Shown here: positions 1 to 12,300 of the stretch, in pieces | How the letters are laid out: every line of letters starts with the position of its first letter | Numbering within the stretch: position 1 is the first letter of the stretch | The notes under the pieces: generated by a model | Told to the model about the DNA's origin: nothing | What the model saw: the letters and a program-made list of their open reading frames with translations, nothing else | The model's database searches: none | Program-made: the position numbers and the translations under genes | Origin: Lumbricus rubellus | Lineage: Eukaryota > Annelida > Clitellata > Crassiclitellata > Lumbricidae | Length of the DNA: 64,000 nt | Reading direction: 5' to 3' | NCBI GenBank assembly: GCA_945859605.1 | Contig: OX243812.1 | Span: 46,637,657 to 46,701,656 of the forward strand

Positions 1-111
1 CACTTCGGCTGAAACTCATATGCAGTGTCCGTTCTGCATTCGGGAGCGCCTATTAGTAGAGAGTTTGAAGGGGCTCTATAACAAGTGCACAAACAAACAA
101 ACAAACAAATG
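1..111 (+). repeat. tRNA-derived SINE, 3' part
   Basis: It matches the 3' two-thirds of the SINEs at 51058-51266 and 61844-62060: CAGTGTCCG..TGC, GGGAGCGCCT..TAGTAGAGAG, TTGAAGGGGC, ACAAGTGCAC. It ends in a (CAAA)n tail. The tRNA-like head is outside the window. Confidence 0.75.
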
Positions 112-325
112 AACGAATATTGTATTGTAATGCTCAAACCACAGTGCTCAAACCGTTCTTGCTTACTTTTGTCATAGCGCTCCAGAAAACAATCCGTTAG
201 AAGTTCTGCGCATGCGCCCATTGGAGACTCAGCGCTTCCGGTTGTTGTACATTTATTGGAGTCGTTCGTTTTCAGTTTGTTTTGTACGATTGTTGTCCGA
301 AATAACCGGCGGACAAAATTTGAAG
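112..325 (+). promoter_or_regulatory. CAND1 upstream region and 5' UTR
   Basis: This stretch lies between a SINE tail and the CAND1 start codon. No convincing TATA box or other core promoter element was recognised. The ATG at 326 sits in GAAGATGG, a good initiator context with G at +4. Confidence 0.4.
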
Positions 326-367
326 ATGGCGAGCGTGTCATTTCACATCGCAAATCTGCTGGAAAAG
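326..367 (+). CDS. CAND1: CAND1 exon 1 (coding part)
   Basis: Residues 1-14, [14 protein letters not shown]. The frame meets a stop at 401-403 and there is no GT between 368 and that stop, so the donor must be the GC at 368-369 (AAG|GCAACC). Vertebrate CAND1 breaks at the same K/M codon boundary. Confidence 0.85.
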
Positions 368-3300
368 GCAACCTTTTTATTCTTGAGAATGCTTTCCTTT
401 TGAGAAGCTTAAAGCTTACTTTGTCAAAATACAGCAGAATCATTTCGGCTTTCGTCTGTAAATCTGAACAAATTATTAACGGAAACTTGGAAAACACTGG
501 ATTCGCTTACTTAACACGTCGTCTTACTTGCGTCTACTAAGCGCAGGAAAATAAAAAAACTAGGCGATTAAAAACGAATGAAGTGAAACGCCTGAAATAT
601 AATATGGGGCGGTTTGAATTTTCAATTTTTTTAAACAATTGCCTCTCGAGTTCTGGTTTTTGAGCGTAAATATGTGAGTGTGTAGCAGATCCTCAAACCT
701 CAATATAGAAATTGAATTTTTTTACCATCTAAAAAATCTATACGTATAAGGCGAATGGAAAGCGGATTTCTAAATAAATATAACCTGTATGCAAATTAGG
801 TTTAAAGGAGTAGTTGTGATGTTGTCCTGAGTATGAAAGTCACTTTTTACAAGACTGGTATTACTGAACTCAAACAGAACTTGCTTCTTTGATGGATGCT
901 TGCATGTTTTATATAACTCTAATCTCACTCAATGTATTCATATTGGTGTGACTGTATTTAACGATTCATTATGTTGCAACTGTATTTCAGATGACGTCCA
1001 GTGATAAAGATTTCCGCTTCATGGCTACAAATGACTTAATGGCTGAACTGCAGAAGGACTCAATCAAACTGGATGATGATAGCGAAAGAAAGGTTATTTA
1101 TTGCAGACTTTGTACTTTGAAATTATGTGACAGTTGTGCTGCACAATGATTTTTATTTATCTTATATAACAGTCACTGCTTATCCAGTATACATACTGCA
1201 TTGGGATTTGGAAAGTTGGTAAACAGAAATTTCAGAAAATCATTATGGATAAATATTTGACGATACAAAGTGGTGTTGTGTGTATTTCTGTAGGTTGTTA
1301 AGATGCTGTTGAAGTTACTGGAGGACAAAAATGGAGAAGTTCAGAATCTAGCCGTCAAGTGGTGAGTAGGTGTATTATTCCTGTCTGAAAGCAGTCTACG
1401 TGTTGATTACACGGCTTTTAAAGCCATACGTGGCTTATTGCTTGCATATTTTATAACATTTGTGTGGGTCAGATATACAATTCTTATTTTGTATAGGCCA
1501 GATATACAGCTTTCTAAGAGTAGTGACTGGTTCCTGCACTTCATCTTTTCACTGTCTTATTCTGCTGCTGTCCTTCTAACAAGGATGTCCTGATGCCAAT
1601 GCTCTATGCAATGACATTATCTTGACTTTGAATTCTAAACAAACTTGAAATTTGGATATATAATAGAAGTGCCAACCCTGCTTTGTACCTTAACCCTTTG
1701 ATGCCGAGAGGGTAGTAAATGGTATGAGTAATCCTATACCCTCCGACATTAAAGGGTTAACTATATCAGTGCATTTACTGGAACATACGTTTCCAGACGT
1801 TGCAATGTATTTTTTACAGCCTGGGTCCTTTGGTGAACAAAGTGAAGGACGTGCAGGTGGAGACAATTGTTGAAACACTGTGTAGCAACATGCTCTCTGA
1901 CAAGGAACAGCTTAGAGATATCTCAAGTATTGGTAAGCTCTAAACATCAAATGACTTTCACAAATTCACTTATTGTTAGATTTTGAAGTATTTTTTTTAC
2001 TATTACCTACTTTAACTTTGATCGTTGGTTACTGAGTAAAGTAATTAAAACAATGGTTTGCTTTGAGATGGTAAGAAATGCATGATATTCACAACATTCA
2101 GTAGTTTGCTGTATCAGACAAAGTAAGTCTTGGTTGCAATTTTGCAACTCTTTTTGATGTTTTTCAACAGTAGGAGCTAAGTACTTTGCATCATCACTTG
2201 CAGCAGCTGTTGCTTTGTATGTATCAAAGTAGCACCAATGCCATGTTTTGCAGGGTCATTGATGCATGCCAAGTTGTATGTAGCCATTATCACAGCTTCC
2301 ATGTAGATTGTAGAATTTTATAGAATGGTCAACTAACCACAGAACTCTTGAGAAAGCTGTTAGTGTGGAAGAAAGTGTGGGGAATTTGTAGATCTGCTAA
2401 TGCAATTGGAGGAGACTTGACTGACTTTGACTAAGTGTGATGTTTGTTTAGAGGTCACGTGGAACACCAGTTATGCTTCCTTTTCAGTCATTACAAAGTT
2501 GGAGATTGACACAAGAGTTGCAAGCTCTGTACTTAAGCAATTTGTTCAATTTTACATGTTTCCTATTTGCAAGTCATTTGCGGTCATTTGTTGATGTTGA
2601 ACATGAATATTGTTTAGTTTGGACCTGTTTTTGATCTGTCTGTTTCTCTCTTTTTCTATCAGTCTCTCTGTCTCTCTACACTACTTGTGTCTGTCTCTCT
2701 CTGTTTTGTTTGTGACTTATGTCACAGAGATTGTCAGATATCTGTTTTTATTTCAGGGTTGAAAACTGTGATCAGTGAACTGGCACCAACTTCAACCGCT
2801 TTGGCTGCCAGCATTTGCAAGAAAATTACTGGTCGACTGACAAGCGCTATCTCTAAAGTACACAAGCTTCTTAATGATATACTTTGGGTTTTATCATGTA
2901 CCATGGCATTGACTGTTAGTATGTTGATTACGGTCACCTTGTGACCTTGTGCTATCAGTTCCATGAACTCTAGCGACCGTCATGATTAGGTTGCTGAGCC
3001 TGAATTAATCGTGATATGACATATGCCTGTTGAGGTTGATAGATTGAAGTTATAATGAGTTTGAAACTTTAGCCACTGCTACAGTTATTAAAATTAGACT
3101 CTTAAGTTAGTAAGTAGCCTTTATTTCACCTGACAAGCACATTTAACATTTTCATGCAAGTTAGCATGTATTTAAGTTAAGCTGCAGACATTATTTTATG
3201 ACTGGACTCGGCTTTTTATCTGTGGAGTGTGGATGAATACTTATTACTTACGTAAGGTTGAGACATGTTTTAGCCTTCTATATTTCAGGATAGCGATGGC

Positions 3301-6300
3301 TTGATAATTTTGTGGTTGAACAGAGTTGTTACAGAGAATAGATTACTAGATCTGAGTGTTTGATTTTTGTCTAATGTATAATTGTTGTGTCAACAATTTT
3401 GGGCATACTGCTTTATATATCATCTGAAAGAAGGTTTTTCTTCAAATGTGTTAGTTTGCTTCAATGTAATTTGGAGTTTTTAGTTATTTGGTCTATCTTA
3501 TATCAGGTGAATATTTGATCAGCTTTGACATTCTTTTTACTGTAGCAGGAGGATGTGTCTGTCCAGTTGGAGGCTTTGGACATCTTGAGTGACCTTCTGA
3601 GTCGGTTTGGCAGTCAGTATTTATTTCCACTGTTTCTTGATTTTTTAGTAAATGTCGACTATTGTGTAAAATGAAGAAATTCATGTTTACAATTATGTTT
3701 GCTTCATGAAGTGAATGAAAATAAGGAAAATATGGATTTTTATAATTATTATTAATTCCATGTTTGGGTATACTGTATCATAGCGTGGCCCTTAAAAATG
3801 AAAGTTAAAAATAATCAACTGGCACCCCTCCAATCTATTTCAATTATGAAGAAAATAATTTGTGCAAAAAATCTTTTCAATAGGGCAATATTTAGGTGTG
3901 CCCCCCGAGCTCTCAAGTTTCAATAATGTACGAGTAAACTTCCAAATTATAATTGGAATGGCAAACTGAAATGTTCAGTGCTTTAATACATTCTGTCGAC
4001 CTACTAATGTTTGCAATGCATCAAGATTTAATATTTGGTACTTACTTACTTATAAAATTACGTGAGCTGGATTTAAAGGAAACAAAACGTGCGGCACTAA
4101 CACTAGTAAAAAATTAAGCAACTGCGCCCAAACGAGCCAAAATCAATATTCTGTCTCCTGGTCGGGCATCGGCTTTGGACAGAACAAAGATTTCGTCAAG
4201 AAATACTACATTCGTTCTTAGAGAAGTGGCTTCCAGCGTTGGCTGTGACGTAAAGACTTTGAATATCAACTTAAATTCCATTCAACGAGCCAAAGCGAGC
4301 AACAGAACCACCAAATCAAACAGCCTTCAATCCGAATTTTCCGCCTAGTTCCTTTAACCGTTCATTGGGACGGCAAGTTCTGGAAGATTTGACATCACGC
4401 GAACATGTTGACCGTCTTCCAGTTCTGATCTCAGGTGTATAGGAATTGAACAGTTACTGGGTATTCCAAAACTATCCTCAGGAACAGGCTAAGCTCAGGC
4501 ATCTGCAGTCATCTCAGAGAGAGTGGAATGTTCAAGATCAGCTTGATGCTTAGTGCTTTGACACCACAGCCAGCAACACAGGTCATCGCTCATGTGCATG
4601 TTTCCTAATATATATATATAAGCCTATATATAATATTATATATACATATAGAGCAAGAATTGAATAAACACAGGTCATCGCTCAGGTGCATGTTTCCTAA
4701 TAGAGCAAGAATTGAATAAAGATCTCTTTTTCCTGGCATGTCGACACCATGTTATGGAACTAATTGCTGGGGCTTCATTCGAAAAACTTCCATTGGAACT
4801 TCTACTGAACCTGATGTTCTTCTTCTCAAGAGGTTTCGAGACCACTAGGAATTCATTGAAAGCGACAAATTCCAGGTATACCTCGTCAGATCCTTTGGTG
4901 GAATCATTGGTGGCCCCACACCGTTCTTGGAGTTTGCTCATAGACATTTAGCAACTGCACAGCCACGAGACGATTACAGGGAATTTCTCGAGCTCTCAGT
5001 TTTCGTTCGTGGAGGTGTTCCTTCTTGTGGAATTCGGTTTCGAATACCTGGCGCTATGCACCAGGCACAATGGATGGCAAAAGTCATCTATACCATAAAG
5101 ATGTGGCTCTTTCGTGCTCAGTTCAAGAAGACTGCTGCAGAAGAACGCAGCATTCGTGATATTGTCATCTTTTCAGTTATTGTCTACCTGAAAGCCTGGT
5201 TAACTGCGCCTATTGCTGTGGAGGCTCCTCTGAATGACTTCACTCTCATGGCAAACCTTCTCACTTATCCACATACTACAATTTCGTCTGCTACAAGCAA
5301 GAAGCTAGAGCTTCATCTCTGGTATTTTTGTCTCAAGAGCTTATTGGGATTGCTCTTTTTGATTCAGGGGTATCCAATGACTTCAAGAAGCTAATGATTG
5401 CTGCCATGGAAGAAGTAGCCCCAGATCATCCGCCTTAACGACTCAGTGTGAAGTCAGATGCATTTCTTGGCACCAGCGGTCTGGAACAATTCTGTATAAC
5501 CAACTCCAAGAAACTATTCCAGGTGCTTGGTCTGCATGGACTATCTGAGATGATGCTTTCCAAAGATCCTGCTCTTTGGGAAGAGCATGAAGCATTTCGA
5601 GAAGCACAAGCAGTACTCAATTGTCGTCAATGATAGAGCTGAACGAGGTGTGGCACTCATCCAGGACTAAAATTTAAAAAAAGCTAACAAAAGATGAGGA
5701 TAAACTTCAATTTCTCATGCAGGTTGTCAGTGAACATCGACGACAGTTCCCTGACTGCACAAACAGAAATCTCGTGTCTAATTAGTAGAAAGCAGTGATT
5801 CCTGCATTTTATTGTTCTGTACTGATCTTTTACTTCTGTGACCAGCAGAACAGTGAACAATAACTGAATTATAATTGAACAGTAAACACTTGTTTCGTTG
5901 GCATTGTTGCATCACTAGAGTGTATTTTAGTCATCTTTGTAAATTTCTGAGTGACAGTGTGTTGAATATAGTTTGGTTGAAATTGTATGATTCGATATAT
6001 CACATTTGTATTAAAGAATAAATTTCGGCGCCTCAGGGGCACCCCTAAATGTTTTGCAATTCCAAAATCCTTTTCAACATAATGTTATTTCTATAATTGG
6101 CATGGATTGAAAGGGTGCCAGACAAAATTGTACGATTTTTATTTTTTGGCTGTATGCTAAGGGCCGGCCTACTGTATCACCTTCCCTGCATATATTTTGT
6201 TTGGGTTTTTGTCGTATCATGCAGTTCCATGATTATAAACTGCAGGCTGGTTAATCTCGATGATGAAAGTTCAGCCGATGGTGGTGACGTCACTAAATAC

Positions 6301-9300
6301 CAGTTGCTAAATTTCCTGTAACTTGCTGGTTATTTTCTTTAATGGTGTATGCTATTGATGGCATTTAAGCGTTTCTGTTATTCACAGAGAGGAAATTTTC
6401 ACCTTCGTGATTGACAACTTATGCACTGTATATGTCAAGCTTAATACATTGGAGCCAAGTCTAGGGACATCTTGATCATTTGTATATCATCCTGATAAGG
6501 AAGCATTTCTGAGTTGGGTTGTCAAACCTATAGAGCTCACGGTCATGGGACCATAATGGTGGAAAATTTTCTTGATCATTCTGTTGTACTATGTGTTTAT
6601 TTCTAACAGGTCTGTTGGTTACATTTCACCCAAGCATCCAGCAGGCACTCCTGCCGCAGTTGGCTAGTCCACGACTGGCTGTTCGTAAGAGGGCTATTAT
6701 TGCCATCGGTAAGTAATTTTCATTATATTTTGCAAACTGTTTTCACTGCATTCACAATTAAGGACATTTTAAAATATTAGATTACATTGCTCAAATTGCT
6801 AACTAGTGTGACTTCTTTGCATGACTATTCAAATCTTTTATTGCCATCTCTTCACAAAGTCTAAACTAGCTTTAGGTTTCTTTTGCAGTTGAGCCCAACT
6901 TTGCTGTTTAACAAGTCACGAATTGTTTTGGTTGAGTTCGGTTTTTTATCGCTGGATGCATGATTAATTATAGTTTGCTTTCTAAAGCTTATCAGTTGAG
7001 AAAGATGACCCTGATATCAACAGCAAGGCTGTAAAAACATAATAATGCTTTGTCTGTTAGTGAAATGTTGCAGCTGTTCTCTTTAAATCCAATTGCAGTC
7101 TTGCTCTACATACTTCATTCTTTTTTCGAATATTTATATACATTCAGTTAGTTCAAGTCATATTTTGTGCCACTTGTTACGTTGCTTAGATTTAAATTAA
7201 TTGGGTGTGATTTAAATTAAACCAGTTAAATTTAAACTGAATTAAATTGTCAATGGCTGTCACTCATTAGGCTGTTCAATGTTCATGCTTATAATATTTC
7301 TTTATTATAATTTATTTTTTCATGTAATAGACTGTTATTTTCTCTTTCATAATATCATGAACTGCCTGGTGAATGAGTTTACCTGTTTTAGTCAACTTGT
7401 TGGTTCTGATGCCATTGTAGCACACCTGGTGATGAGTTGCAACAACAATCTGTTTGTTGAACTGCTGGAGTTCCTACTGACGGAGCTCGCAAGAAATTCA
7501 TCGACTTCTACAACCAGGACCTACATTCAGTGTCTTGGCGGAATAACGTAAATTGGTTTTTCTATTTATGATAATATATTTAATTAAAACTTTGATGATA
7601 AGCTGCATTGATTTTGCAGTCGCTTTTAGCACACTCTTGTCTTTAACCCTTTAATGCCGGAGGGTATAGGATTTCCCATACATTTTACTACACTCTCGGC
7701 ATCAAAGGGTTAAAGGGCTAATTAAACCTTCCAGCTGTCTAAGCATTTGTCTCATCTAGCATTGAAGAACAGATAAACTTTTCGTGGTGTCACAGACATC
7801 TTGTTCTTCTTTTATGATAATAAATGGTTAACCTATCAGCTGATAGGCATTTGTCTTATGACATCCATTTAGGAACTGATAAGCTTATTGTGGTTACTGC
7901 ATTATCACTCTTTGCCAAGTCGGTATTTTTATAAGTGAAATCATATGTAAAAAGGATACTGGTTTGCAAAAGTAGATGTTTAAGAATAGTTTTAGTCATT
8001 TATTTATTTATATATTTATTTTTTCATATTTTTTTTTCTTGTTTCTCACGGCTGTTACAATGTTTGCTTCTTGTAATGAATGTATTCGAATGTTCAACTG
8101 AATGCTGAGCACTTATTTATGTAACTGGTTAATATTGCAGTCGACAGGCTGGACATCGGATCGGTGAACATCTTGAGAAGATCATCCCACTCGTTGTCAA
8201 GTACAGCCGACAGGAAGACGACGAACTTCGCGAATTCTGCATCCAAGCATTTGAATCGTTTGTTCGACGTTGTCCCAAAGATGTTTCTCCACACATCAAG
8301 ATGGTTTGTTCCTTCTCTCTCTCACGGCTGTTACAATTGTTTGACTAGGATTCTAATATAATCCAATATGCTGTTGAGCTGTGACACTTTGCTTCCTTTT
8401 CGATTCTAACTTTCAAATGGACGTTTTGAGGTATTAAATTTTTTTGCAAGCCTGTAAGCATTCTGTTTTTGTGTGTGCAGATAATTGGTATTTGTCTGGA
8501 GTATCTTGTTTATGATCCAAACTACAATTACGATGATGAACAGTCCGAAGAGAGCATGGATTTAGACGACGATGAAGAAGATGGCGGGTTCGTAACGTTT
8601 AGGACTTATTTTCATTGTCAAACCTTGCCATTGAATTTTGTTCTATTGGAATGGTGCTGCTGTAGTAATTAAATTACCCAAAAGGGGACAAACCATCTGG
8701 CTATTGTGCAGAATATGTTATCAACCCAAATTTTTTTTAAGCCAATCTATCAGTGAGGCTTCTCTTTGTGTTTTTTTATCCATCATTTTATAAACTTTTT
8801 TAGCAAGTATTAAATTTATCTTAAGACTTCTTGATTTGTTGGTTTGGCTTATGAGTTGCACTGATCCTATTGAAATATACTTCTTCCAGTGTATCAGACG
8901 AATACAGTGATGACGATGACATGAGTTGGAAAGTTCGACGGTCATCGGCCAAGTGTTTGGCGGCCATCATCTCAACGAGACACGAGATGTTGCGCGATTT
9001 CTACGCATTTGTCTCACCGACTCTCATTTCCCGATTTAAAGGTAGCTTTATTTGTACACTACAATCCTTTGATTATTGTTTTACTGGCTGAAATAATTGT
9101 GATTATTGTTTACTGGCTGAAATAATTGTGATTATTGTTTACTGGCTGAAATAATTGTGATTATTGTTTACTGGCTGAAATAATTGGACAAACTTACAAC
9201 TTAACTAGGTTAGTCTAGTTAGCTACACCGGTAAGCGAGAGCGGCATGCATCTGTTGGTCGAGCCCAGCTCACCAAATTTGATGTGGAATTTCTCCATGT

Positions 9301-12300
9301 AAAATTTCCAGACATTCGATGTATTTTCCTTCATCAGTTTGCGTTATGGAGGTTGCCTCAACATCTCTGAATCACTGAGTGGTGCTTTTATAAGTATTTG
9401 ATTACAATTACAAAATTACAGTAAAGACATTTATCTAATATAGAAACCTATGTACCAAAGTCATCATCAGTATGTAATTTATCTGACATTTTTGTTTTTT
9501 CTTGTTTGCCAGAGAGAGAAGAGAACGTGAAGGCCGATATTTTCTTTGCTTACATCACACTTCTAAAACAGACGAAGCCGACTGTAATACAAGATCCAGA
9601 TGCAATGGATTTAGAAGAAGGGTGAGAAATGTTTGCCTGACAATATGATATAATAATGATGATGTTGATGATGATAATAATGAACATATGAAATAAAGTA
9701 TAATGTTAGTTACAACAACAGAATGAACATTTGAAGGGTTTGGCATTTGAAATTAAATTTTTACAGTCATAACATGGTGAAAATGTGTTTAGAAGATCTT
9801 TGTTTTAACATTTATCAGGGTTCTTGTAACTGATAATTAATGTGATGTACAATGCGTTTCAATTGTTTGTCTGATGTTCATAACCCACTTTGTTGACTGA
9901 TACTATAGGTGCGTGTAGTAAATAGTGGCTGAGTATTATAGGTGCATGTAGTAAATAGCGACTGAATGTCAACAAGCGTTACAATGAGGGAAATAAATGA
10001 TCAGCTGACATCTGACTTGATCGACTGGAAAGTATTTCCAACTTGGCTGCATGACTTTGTCAGTTCTCTTCTTAGATCTATGCCAATTTGTGGATGAACT
10101 TTCTTGTGTCTGTTTCTTAGGTCATTGTATGCCTTTGAGGCTTGAGTATCTTTCTCATTAAGAATCTCTGAATTCTTAAAAAATTGCATGCAGACATTGC
10201 AAAGCCTTCTCCACAAGTTGGTTTGAAGGCACCATGTGCATAGCTGTCTGCTGTTTCTATTCATGACACGATGCACTTGGTATATTTTGTTTTAGGCCAG
10301 TGACACAACTGACTGCTCAGGTGCCGAACATCGTGAAGTCGATGCACAAGTTGCTGAAGGAGAGGAGCATCAAGACAAGACAGGGTTGCTTTAGTCTGTT
10401 GTCAGAACTTGTTCAGGTGTTGCCAGGTGCCCTGAAGGATCACATCTCCATCATTATCCCGGGAGTCCAGTTCTCTCTTGGGTAATTAGACGAGCAGTGA
10501 TGTCTAGAGCACAATGACGTAGAACTTAGCATTGTCATGCACCAATATTTGTGACATAATGAATATGTTGATTGAATGAATGGGGTACTACTTCTTTTGA
10601 GAATGATGATAATGCATCAACTTATTTCTCTTGATCTAGTGTTTAAATGATGGTGGTGAATTGTGGCTTTGATTGTCTTTGTGAAGATAAAGATGATGCA
10701 AAAGGTGCAGAAGAAGATAATGGTTGTGTTACTTACATGTGTAATGAAATGTAGCTGGCTTTACTTGTTTAGTTTTAGGATTGCAAAATCACCTCAGAAG
10801 CGACTTAAATGTATGGTCAAAGTATGTGAAGCAATGCGGAGCTGTTGAACACACACTCAAGTAGCCATTTATTAAAAGGGATGATTTTTGGTTTGCTTTG
10901 ATTAGAATTCTATTGGAACTGAATGTGAATTAATTAATAGCTTTATTATTGTTGATACTTAAATGTTGCTTATCTGTTTGAATTTGTCAACCAGGGACAA
11001 GAATTCAAGTTCAAATATTAAAATTGATACACTTTGTTTTGTCAACATCCTGCTGACAAACCACTGTCCAGTGGTGTTTCACCCTCACGTGGATGCTTTA
11101 GTGCCGGTAAGCACATGTATGCGAAACTGTATTGCTTTGCAACTAGATGATTACTTGTATGGCATATTTCATGAACCTGTCAACTATGCATTTTTAATCA
11201 CACTCGTTTTCTTTGGTTTCTCCTGTGTTAACGTAAGACGATAATTTTGCATCACAGACGAAGGTGTGATCTTTTTAGCAAGTGGACAACATGCATGCAC
11301 CTGACAGTGCAGTAATATTTCATGTTTAATATATCAAGCGAGCCTGTCATATTTGAACTTTCATGAACCAAATGACATTGGTGTGGAGTGTTGTCCTGTA
11401 CGGCTCGGAAACGTGGACAATGCGACAAGAGGACATAAAGCGACTGGAGGCCTTCGAGATGTGGATATGGCGAAGAATGGAGAGAATCAGCTGGGTTGAG
11501 CGAAAAACGAACGAGGAAATCTTACAATTGGTGGAAGAAAAGAGATCACTGATGGACACTATACGTAGGCGACAGAAGAAATGGATAGGACACATCTTAA
11601 GGAGCGACACCCTACTAAAAGACATCATTGAGGGAAGAATGGAGGGGAAAAGGATGCGAGGCAGACCAAGAACAATGCTGCTGGACTGGATGCTGTCAGA
11701 AGAGGGATACAGTGGAATGAAAAGAGAAGCTCAGGACAGAGAAAAATGGCGTCGTTGGACATACGAACCTGCCTGACGGCAGAGAACATAAAGAAGAAGA
11801 AGAACCAAATGACTAGCTCCTTCAAAAGTTTTTTGTCAGATTTGATCAAGTTCATATATACTCATTCTTATATAAGCTTTACTTGGAGGGAATTAGCTGC
11901 AGTATCAAAATGTGTGTGTTTGTTATGTTTGCAGCCAATTATTGCTGCAGTTGGAGATCCATTTTACAAGATTGCTTCTGAGGCTTTGCTTGTGACTCAA
12001 CAGCTCGTTAAAGTCATCAGACCGTTAGGTAGACAGCCAACTTTTTCTATCTTTTCAAGAACAAAGTGTACAAGTTCATTCTGTGTTATTTTACTCTTGA
12101 TATTTTTTATAGAATAATTTTTATGGGTCTGTGAATTTTTCAGAACCTTGAGAAAAGTTGGTGAAAGTAGCACTTGTTGATTCTGGTTAAATGCTAGGAG
12201 GTTACATAAGCTTAAGATAAATATAGAGATATACATATGGAGTTAAGTGTCTTTAAGTCTACTAAATATGATAGCAGTCATAAGCAGGGAAGTACAGTAA

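Larger units (their letters stand above)
3781..6171 (+). mobile_element. Decayed hAT-like DNA transposon (2391 bp)
   Basis: It is bounded by a perfect 8-bp target duplication CTGTATCA (3773-3780 and 6172-6179). The imperfect terminal inverted repeats contain GGCCCTTA at the left and TAAGGGCC at the right. An 8-bp duplication with such ends fits the hAT superfamily. Inside is a broken transposase-like reading frame (see 4712-5760) and a local tandem duplication near 4585-4722. Located in CAND1 intron 6, same strand as the gene. Confidence 0.85.

Noticed and set aside
256..540. 94-codon open frame overlapping CAND1 exon 1
   Set aside because: It is in a different frame from the conserved [14 protein letters not shown] and runs into intron 1; a shadow frame.
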